Source of the DNA: Diphasiastrum complanatum
Taxonomy: Eukaryota; Streptophyta; Lycopodiopsida; Lycopodiales; Lycopodiaceae
NCBI GenBank assembly: GCA_029204225.1
Contig: MU832005.1
Coordinates: 1-64,000 of the forward strand
Direction of reading: 5' to 3'
Length of the DNA stretch: 64,000 bases
In this document: piece by piece, positions 57,301 through 64,000 of the stretch
Numbering within the stretch: the stretch's first letter is position 1
Layout: the number at the start of each line of letters is the position of its first letter
Program-made: the position numbers and the translations under genes
Notes under the pieces: model-generated
The model's input: only the letters and a program-made list of their open reading frames with translations
Database searches by the model: none
Told to the model about the DNA's origin: nothing

Positions 57301-57599
57301 GTCCTAGTATTGTATGGCTATGGCACTCCCTTCATGATAATAACCCCAAACTTTTCCAAAACTACCAACATAGGTTCCCCATCGCGACGACAAGTTGACA
57401 CGTTGACACGCTCACCAAAATATTTCCTCAGAAGTAGAACTTCCATTACCACCAGAAGCGTAGCTAAGACTTTGTTCGATCCCGAAAGAGTACTAGCAAT
57501 GAAAGCCCATCAGAAACTAAAACACCGCCTAGTCCAAAGAAACAATTTGAGTACTGTGAGATCACTCCAGAAAGAGATATATTTCAAATACTTGATATC

Positions 57600-57990
57600 A
57601 TAATCATCCCCGAGAGTTCACAACCAAAAGCTATGGCTGCTCGAGTTACTGAGCCTATAGTAATTCCAGTTGATATAGAACCCCTACCAAAGTTGAGAAG
57701 CACAACCCCTGAGTTTCATGGAGCCCCTTACGAGAGTGCGGAAGATCGCATCAATGCATTTTGGATCGTTTGTCTAGTAAATCGTATAACAAATGCACAC
57801 CATATTATGATGTACTTTACCATTACCTGGACTGGAACTGCGAGGAAATGGTATGTACTACAGTCCACTCGGAGACTGCGTTGAAAATATAGAGACCTTT
57901 CATAGATTATTCCTGACTGAAGTTTCTCCACATAGAACTATTGTTGGTTTGTTATTCACTTTGACTCAACAAGGGGAAGGAGAGGGACTG
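57600..57990 (+). pseudogene. Ty3/gypsy gag fragment
   Basis: PLPKLRSTTPEFHGAPYESA, DRINAFWIV, MMYFTITWTGTARKWY, then after a frameshift and gap ETFHRLFLTEVSPHRTIVGL and LTQQGEGEGL. This is the core of a gypsy gag (GxxxExxIxxF, GxARxWY, FxxxFxPxRT, LTQ...GE). Too short to place in a lineage. Confidence 0.55.
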
Positions 57991-58596
57991 GATCCACACT
58001 GGATTGATGGTCCGCTAATCACGGTAGTCACTCATGTAGGAACAAATCTTCCCGAAAGTGAGTAAAAAACTTGTTGAAGTTCTGTTCGTGGCCTTGTAGG
58101 TCAGAGCGACAACGCTTTTTTGGTTGAAATTTTGATCAATGATAGCTGAGGAAGTCATGTCTGATAGAGAGCTGATTTCGACTCTCAGAAGAGGTGAAGG
58201 AACGATGGGCAGACAGAGGGTTTGTTGAAGCCACTCGATGAAAAGCTATCTTTGGAGTTTCCATGCAAAGCCAGGTTCAAGCTAGATTTTGGAAGCCGGA
58301 TCTACCGCTTTGTTCCAACATACATTTTTATTTTGGGATACTGGTTGATCTGCGCTAATAGAATGGATCATAATGGAGAAGCATTTGACGGATCGAGTGA
58401 TGTTTCTGTCGATTTGATCCGTGTAAAGGGTGACGGTGATGGGGATGCTATCGACGCCATCTATCTGATCCATTCATGCATTGCTCTTGCATGGAATTTT
58501 GATTACCTGGCCAGGATAAAAAAAACCTTGACTGTGGGAGAGCGATAGTGGCGATGGTGGCCAAGGAGGGCACGCCAAGCGTGCGCGCGCGCGCCC

Positions 58597-58598
<2 letters not shown>
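57991..58598. other. No gene recognised
   Basis: A 108-codon ORF (58222-58548) has no recognised family. Nothing else seen. Confidence 0.35.

Positions 58599-58635
<37 letters not shown>
58599..58635. repeat. (GA)n microsatellite
   Basis: GA run directly preceded by a (GC)n stretch, GTGCGCGCGCGCGCCCGC. Confidence 0.9.
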
Positions 58636-58638
<3 letters not shown>

Positions 58639-58859
58639 GGGTGTGAGGGGGGGACATTTTTGAACGTTCAAAAGGAGGGAGGAGGAGTTCGAAAGGAGGG
58701 AGTAGGATGCATGACAGAAAGAGAGTAGACTGCGTGACATAGGGGGCAGGCTTGGGGAGACACACACACACACACAAAAAAAAACTTGTAATGTTTTTTT
58801 CACTTTTCTTTGCAAATGAGTGACGTTTTCTGCGGGCAGAGCGTGACATTTTCGTGGGC

Positions 58860-59199
58860 ACGGCATGACATTTTTGGCGGCAAAACCACACACTCGCTCT
58901 AAAATAGTTTTATACTATATAGATATATGACGGGCAATGGGCACTTACCCATTTCCCATCATTGACGGGCAATGGGTAAGTGCCCATTGCCCGTCGATGA
59001 TGGGCAATGGCACTTACCCACAAAAAGTGTTTATATATTTTTGGAGGCTGTGTTTTTTTAACCATTTTTTTAAGACCTATTTAACTTTTCCTTTTGCAAA
59101 TAGGTGACATGTTTTGCGGCAAAAGCGTGACATTTTTTATGGCACCTCACACATTATCTCTCTAAAATAGTTTTATACTATATATAGGTATAGATATAG

Positions 59200-59242
<43 letters not shown>

Positions 59243-59260
59243 CGGGCATTCTTGTGCATT

Positions 59261-59297
<37 letters not shown>

Positions 59298-59300
59298 ATA
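58860..59300. repeat. Repeat cluster with GACGGGCAATGGG hairpin and TA/GA runs
   Basis: TCTAAAATAGTTTTATACTA occurs at about 58898 and 59160. Between them, 58930-59025 contains GGGCAATGGGCACTTACCCA pairing with its inverted copies. At 59243 GACGGGCATTCTTGTGCATT is followed by a TA run; the same phrase recurs at 62147, again next to TA/GA runs. It looks like a small dispersed element. Confidence 0.6.
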
Positions 59301-59411
59301 TTTAAGAGAGAGAGTGTAATGGATGTGTTAACTCGGTCTATTACCCTATGTCACGCCTAGAGCCTACTCTTTTCACACACACATAAGCTTATTTTTTCAA
59401 ATTTCATTCCT

Positions 59412-59417
<6 letters not shown>

Positions 59418-59470
<53 letters not shown>
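59418..59470. repeat. (CT)n microsatellite
   Basis: CT dinucleotide run of about 50 bp preceded by a C-run. Confidence 0.95.
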
Positions 59471-59473
<3 letters not shown>

Positions 59474-59639
59474 ATCCATTCGTCTGCTCTGCATCCGACG
59501 CGATCCATTCGTCTTTTTATATTTTATCAAACACTCTGCTGGGACGTCCAATCCCTTTGGCTGCAGATGGAAGGTGCAACTTATTTTTATCTAGCGGCTT
59601 CACCTTTTCCAACCTTGGTTTGTTTTTCAATGTCAATGT

Positions 59640-59835
59640 GCAACCTGGATCGAGCATGTTGACGCCATATCCATTCTTGCTGTTGGCAATGGACTTCTAT
59701 AATACTCTGCATCCTGGGACAAAACCGTGAAGGTATGGCGGCTATCGGATTATCGGTGCTTGGAAACTATTCAAGCCAACGATGACGCTATCAATACGCT
59801 AATCGTGAAAGGTAACGGGCGCGTCTACACTGGAT
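59640..59835 (+). pseudogene. WD40 fragment, JINGUBANG-like
   Basis: In one frame: WIEHVDAISILAVGNGLL, a TAA, YSASWDKTVKVWRLSDYRCL and ETIQANDDAINTLIVKGNGR then VYTGS. This is one and a half WD repeats with the SASWDKT(F/V)KVWR blade typical of plant JINGUBANG-type WD40 proteins (HVDAVS, LYSASWD, AHDDAVN). An extra TAA codon interrupts the blade and the sequence ends in a TA run near 59855, so it is a relic or gene piece. No other blades were found. Confidence 0.7.
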
Positions 59836-60029
59836 CTCAACGGAAAGAAAAGTGAAATATATATATATATATATATCGCGAGGAATGGATCACGAGGAAG
59901 GTGTGTGGAAGCAAGGGGCAGGCATGGGGCTCTCTCCCAGGTATCGACTATCTCTCTCACACACACAGACGTGTTCCTCACAGTATGTTGGTTTGTTTGA
60001 GTTGAGGAACACGTTTGCATACTTATGAT

Positions 60030-60300
60030 GAGGTTATGCAAGCTTCTTCCTCTCGGCATTCACCGTTTTCATTTTGCAGCTAGCAAAAAGCAAACTTCTT
60101 CTGTTGGTACAAGTTCGAATGAAGAAGCTTCAGTAGGAGTACTGAGGCGGCAGCTTCTTGGCACCAAGAAGAGAGCTAGCAGCATGCGTATCGAGCTTAT
60201 TCACAAAGACAATCTCACACTGTCCAATGTTGATGAATACACCAGGATTCAACAAGCAGTGCAACGAAGCAATCTTCGGGCTAGACGTCTTGGATCCATG
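60030..60300 (+). pseudogene. Nepenthesin-like aspartic protease, N-terminal fragment
   Basis: The frame includes SSMRIELIHKDNLTLSNVDE then YTRIQQAVQRSNLRARRLGS. The IELIHKDxxLS and (R)xxxAxxRSxxRxxRL pattern is the propeptide of plant nepenthesin/CND41-type aspartic proteases. The catalytic domain start (DTGSxxxW) is absent: the sequence passes into half of a MITE at about 60299. The other end of the same protein appears at 60468. Confidence 0.6.
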
Positions 60301-60467
60301 GCATCGCTCAACAAGGGCTTTTCAATGATATGTTAGATGACATACTTTTGAACTACGATTAAAAAGTTATGGCAAGTCAAAAATATTAGTGTTATAATAT
60401 TTTAATAATATAAACATCATCTTGCACGAATTTTTAAAGGGTCTTTTTGGAGCTCAAAACTCCTCTA
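60299..60467. mobile_element. Half copy of the MITE at 52391
   Basis: CGCTCAACAAGGGCTTTTCA through ATATGTTAGATGACATACTT to AAAACTCCTCTAATG matches the reverse complement of 52391-52560 closely. Only one terminal repeat is present. It sits between two separated parts of one protease gene. Confidence 0.8.
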
Positions 60468-60663
60468 ATGTGCCTGGTGAGCTTTGCTAATTCCAGCACC
60501 ACCACCAGTCCACTCTTCCTTGGCTCTACGGCAACACTTTCAGTGGGGTCACTCCCATCTTCGACCTCGCTATTCCATCATTCTACTACGTTGGCATCAC
60601 TGGAATCGATGTGGGAGGATCAGCGCTTAGAATCCCTGGTAGCTTAGCTCTAGCCATTTTGTG
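60468..60663 (+). pseudogene. Nepenthesin-like aspartic protease, C-terminal fragment
   Basis: CLVSFANSSTTTSPLFLGST then ATLS (as in SYCLVxxxxxxxSxLxFGxxA), a frameshift near 60543, then GVTPIFDLAIPSFYYVGITG and IDVGGSALRIPGS, the PxFYYVGLxGIxVGGxxLxIP block preceding the second active site. Two catalytic regions are missing. Together with 60030-60300 it is one gene with its middle lost. Confidence 0.7.
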
Positions 60664-61300
60664 AACGGTGAGCGCTTTTATTAAAATGATGTTTTGGTGA
60701 AATAGCATTCACTTAAAGTTTTTACTTGGACCTAAAAGAAATCTTACCCTGGATAAATTTAGCAAAGCCACTATTGTGTCCATCAATAATAGTGATTCAT
60801 TTACATATTTTGTGATGGCTAAGCTACTTCACATGGAGCTAAGCTAGAGCTAATAGCCATTTTGTGAACAGTGAGCGCTTAGCATCCCCGGGATCTACTT
60901 TTTCAAAGTATACCATTAAAGATCAACCACACATATTATTATAGCTTTGCAAACTACTCACTATCATCCATATTTTTGTATCAAAAAAATCATGCCCAAA
61001 ATGCAAGGACTCAGCTCTTTTGGGAATTGGCTCCATCATTCCAAATTCTAGATCAAGTGTGTTTGTTCCCTCTTTTGGCCTTATATACGCATTCGTCTGA
61101 ATCACAATATTATGGAATACTTCATATAAATCATAATGTTACGAAATGGCTTCGTCTTAGCCACAATATTATGAAATGCCTTCATCTGAATCGCAATATA
61201 AGTATGATGACTTTATTGAATTACATGATTGTTCATGAACTGAAGTTGTTGTAACAGTGGTTGGATTGTCTCAATCAGTGTCCAAATTGTGCGTTTTGTT
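60664..61300. repeat. Intergenic; 35-bp tandem repeats at 61090-61215
   Basis: The phrase ATTTTGTGAACRGTGAGCGC occurs at about 60656 and 60864. From 61090 four degenerate copies of a 35-36 bp unit follow (ATTATGAAATGCCTTCATCT plus GAATCGCAAT). No gene. Confidence 0.6.
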
Positions 61301-61359
61301 TTCATTCAGTCATTTTATGGAGTCTTTAGTCTGAGTCGTGTTGGATGCTGTGCTCCGAA

Positions 61360-61870
61360 TTCCTTTGCGACATTTTCGAGGCCTCTCCCTCCAGAAAATC
61401 TTTACGAGGTATTTTCGCGTTTCGAGATATTTTTGCAAAATTTTCGCGAGATTTTTGAGGCCTCTCCAGAAAAGCTTTTCGAGGTATTTTCACGTTTCGA
61501 GGTATTGTCACGAAATTTTCGAGGGCCAATTTCGCGAAGGATTCCTCGAGCAAACTCGACTTTTGGAACGAACTCGAATTTTCACTCGACTTTTGAACGA
61601 ACTCGAATGTTCACTCGACTCGATTTTTTGAGGCTCGAATTTTGGAACGAACCCGAATTTGAGGCTCGAATTCTTTTGTCCAATATTTTCACTCGACTCG
61701 AATATGTTGAGGCTCAAATTTTTCAGTAGACTCGAATTTTTATTGACTCGAATATTTGGACAAACTCAAATTTTTGGACAAACTCAAACTTTCACATGAA
61801 CTCGAATATTTGGATGAACTCGAATTTTTTGGACGAACTCGATTTTTTTCAAACGACGTATTATATTTTT
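61360..61870. repeat. Degenerate tandem repeats
   Basis: 61370-61525 holds two copies of a unit of about 75 bp (TTTTCGAGGCCTCTCC, GAGGTATTTTCRCGTTTCGA). 61545-61865 is made of short drifting repeats of CTCGAATTTTTGGACGAA. The ORFs across them reflect the repeats. Confidence 0.7.
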
Positions 61871-62040
61871 TCAAATAACATACTAAATTTACATGCTGAA
61901 TTTTTAAATCATCGACCGTCATTGCTCGTCAACGACGGGCACTCTTTACTTTTCTCTCTCTCTATATATATATAGAGAGAGATAGAGAGACACCTAAATT
62001 GACCGTCTTTGCGTTAACGACGGACACTTTTACTTTTATA

Positions 62041-62061
62041 TATATATATATATATATAAAA

Positions 62062-62132
<71 letters not shown>
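62041..62132. repeat. TA and GA runs
   Basis: (TA)n followed by (GA)n from about 62064, then GACGGGCATTCCTGTGCATT as at 59243. Another GA run is at 62226-62278. Confidence 0.9.
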
Positions 62133-62139
<7 letters not shown>

Positions 62140-62220
62140 AGACGGAGACGGGCATTCCTGTGCATTACAATATATAGCCTTGTAGTTCGCTGCTGTAGCA
62201 ATCTTCGTCGTCGTTGGATC

Positions 62221-62280
<60 letters not shown>

Positions 62281-62352
62281 CCTGTGGATTACAAAATATA
62301 GTGCTCTAGTTCCCGGTGCGGCAGTAACCGTCGTCGTCGTCGTGGGAGGTAT

Positions 62353-62555
62353 ATGGCGCCAACCAGCCTTCACGTGGAGCACCATTTCACCTCGGGGGAA
62401 ATAGTGCGAGATGTAGTGATTGGCATGTCGGATGGCCTGACTGTGCCATTTGCACTAGCTGCAGGTCTTTCAGGCGTCTCCGCTCCTTCTTCGATTGTTG
62501 TCACAGCTGGTCTTTCAGAGGTCGTGGCAGGAGCTATAGCGATGGGTCTGGGCGG
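62353..62555 (+). CDS. VIT1: Vacuolar iron transporter (VIT1/CCC1 family), first exon
   Basis: From ATG 62353 the exon encodes HVEHHFTSGEIVRDVVIGMS, DGLTVPFALAAGLSGVSAPS and SIVVTAGLSEVVAGAIAMGL then GG, nearly identical to the N-terminal block of plant VIT1 (EKHFTxGEIVRDxIIGVSDGLTVPFALAAGLSG). It covers TM1, with the conserved Asp of SDGLTVP, and TM2. VIT1 moves ferrous iron into the vacuole in exchange for protons. The frame runs on to 62649, but family homology stops exactly at GLGG and a GG|GTGCGC donor is present, so the exon likely ends at 62555. The next exon (starting YLA in relatives) is not in the window; the intron exceeds 1.4 kb. The N-terminus is about 25 residues shorter than in Arabidopsis. 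GA and GT runs flank it. Confidence 0.85.
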
Positions 62556-62609
62556 GTGCGCTCCTAGTCTTCATGCTTTTGTTATTAATCATTCAAGATT
62601 GAGCAAGGA

Positions 62610-62612
62610 AGG

Positions 62613-62641
<29 letters not shown>
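62610..62641. repeat. (GT)n microsatellite in the VIT1 intron
   Basis: GT dinucleotide run of about 30 bp. A GA run of about 40 bp follows at 62961-62998. Confidence 0.9.
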
Positions 62642-62645
<4 letters not shown>

Positions 62646-62958
62646 TTGACATTCAGATCAATTTGTAAGGTATTCGTGAGCTTGTGCATTCACCATGATT
62701 TGAGCTGAATACTGTCATCTGATATATCCAGTAAATGCTTCATGCATAGATTTAGCTTTCTACCGCAAAAACCGTACATCTCTGTTCTACTTTAAAAAAA
62801 TGGATACACTAGTTCTACATTTATTATACGAACATCCAACCTGAAACATCTCAACTAACAATTAATTGCATGCAATAAATTCTTCAAAGATCTTCATGGC
62901 TTACACGTGGATGCATAAACATTTTCATGACCTCATCATGTTCCCTTAATTTCGTTGC

Positions 62959-63003
<45 letters not shown>

Positions 63004-63177
63004 GAGAGCGCTTCCCAGCTTGGAATTCGACGTGCATAGCATCTATCATATTGAAGCGCTTCTTTATTTTTAACTTTAGTATGACTTGTACGTTTCGAGG
63101 TTACCTTTCAACGTAAAACTGTAGGAAGTTTTGTAATCATTATCTTTTTGCATTAAAAAATGAAACCTGTAAAATTT

Positions 63178-63960
63178 TGACCTCGTAAATCTACCTTTCA
63201 AAGAGAAGGATGGTTTTTTTAACTTGCTTCTCAATTGACATACTTGAATTTTTTTTTTTTTTGAAAAGACAAATCTTTGTTTCACATGCATTGCAACTTG
63301 CAAATGCCAAGCCTGCCCACATGGCTTCCTAAATCACCTCACTCTAGGATGACATCTTGGAATTAGGCGTTGACCTATCTGTAACAATCCACGAGTTATC
63401 AATCCAAGTAGCAATTCCCAAATTCTGAGATTCTAATTTCTGACCCTGTAAATCTACCTTTCAAAGAGAAGGATGGGTTTTCATCTTGCCTCTTAATTGA
63501 CACAGTCGAATGTTTTTTCTTTCTTTAAGAGGCAAATCTGTGTTTGACATGCATTGCAACTTCAAATGCGAAGCCTGCCTATTTAGCTTCCTGAATCACC
63601 CAATTCCTGAATGATTTCTTGCAACTAGGCGTTGACCTATGTATAACATAAGTCAACTTAAATCTAACGATTTTTAATCCAATACCCAAATTCTGAAATT
63701 CTGACCTTGTAAATCTACCTTTCAAAGAGAAGGATTGTTTTCTGCCTTTCAATTAGCACTATAAATGTTGAAAAGGCAAGTATTGCAACTTCAAATGCCA
63801 AGCCTGCCCACATGGCTTCCTGAATCACCCAATTCTTGGATGATATCTTGGAACTAGGCGTTGACCTCTGGTGGGTGGGTATAAAGTAAATTATTATGTA
63901 TCCAAGTACAATACCCATATTCGGTGGCATATTTCTCCTAGAGAGACATTGTACAAGAAG
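63178..63960. repeat. Three-fold tandem repeat (about 260 bp units) in the VIT1 intron
   Basis: GTAAATCTACCTTTCAAAGA begins units at about 63184, 63448 and 63708, and each continues through GCCAAGCCTGCC(C/T)A, GGCTTCCT(G/A)AATCACC and TAGGCGTTGACCT. Units differ by indels and substitutions. Confidence 0.85.
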
Positions 63961-64000
63961 AGATTGGATTTATTCTTTTATGGTGCCATAGGTCCTTGAA

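Noticed and set aside
58222-58548. 108-codon ORF as a gene
   Set aside because: No domain, no splice or promoter support, and an opposite-strand ORF of similar quality overlaps it.
62556-62649. VIT1 coding sequence beyond 62555
   Set aside because: Family similarity stops at GLGG where a GTGCGC donor lies; the rest runs into a (GT)n repeat.

Overview
The window looks like a stretch of a large, repeat-rich land-plant nuclear genome. Spliceosomal GT-AG introns, plant gene families (phytocyanin, vacuolar iron transporter, JINGUBANG-like WD40, nepenthesin-like aspartic protease), plant LTR retrotransposons with tRNA-iMet and tRNA-Asp type primer sites, a CACTA relic and long GA/TA microsatellites all point that way. 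I cannot place the species. Only two host genes look functional: a two-exon phytocyanin (38831-39758, minus) and the first exon of a VIT1-type iron transporter (62353-62555, plus). Almost everything else is transposable-element sequence in various stages of decay.

Layout: 1-1.0 kb holds tandem repeats; 1.2-3.06 kb a CACTA (TNP2) relic. 4.0-15.1 kb holds a Ty3/gypsy gag-pro-pol body, 25-bp minisatellites, a decayed extra ORF, a polypurine tract and an LTR. 17.6-23.0 kb is a patchwork of copia fragments, a tRNA-Asp-type primer site followed by a decayed coiled-coil ORF, and an unclassified element ORF. 23.1-26.6 kb is the 5' part of a minus-strand gypsy element whose LTR and minisatellite match those at 9.6-15.1 kb. 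26.6-38.8 kb holds a foldback element, a (GA)n tract, a gypsy RT fragment and copia pieces. 40-44.4 kb has a gypsy integrase fragment and a copia element with an LTR. 44.4-54.3 kb is the most interesting part. 54.6-58 kb holds copia and gypsy pieces. 59.6-64 kb contains host-gene relics and the VIT1 exon.

The 44.4-54.3 kb block consists of two inverted copies of one unusual element. Each copy carries a bidirectional promoter. On one side is an intron-containing gene for a DUF7869-like (RNase H-fold, candidate transposase) protein. On the other side, complete in extent only in the right copy, is a multi-exon gene with a ParB/sulfiredoxin-like domain followed by an N6-adenine/N4-cytosine DNA methyltransferase (NIPYG motif, then DLFSGSGTT). 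About 30 copies of a palindrome, ACCTATGCTNAGCATAGGT, are confined to this block; they form two arrays in the first intron of the methyltransferase gene and occur singly in other introns and promoter regions. Both copies are mutated (stops, frameshifts, complementary deletions), so this is a fossil, but the architecture is readable. A transposon pairing a ParB-methyltransferase with its own family of palindromes is, to my knowledge, not a described plant element type.

The LTR elements are also decayed. Several pol stops look like C-to-T changes (CGA to TGA, CAG to TAG), as expected of methylated, silenced copies.
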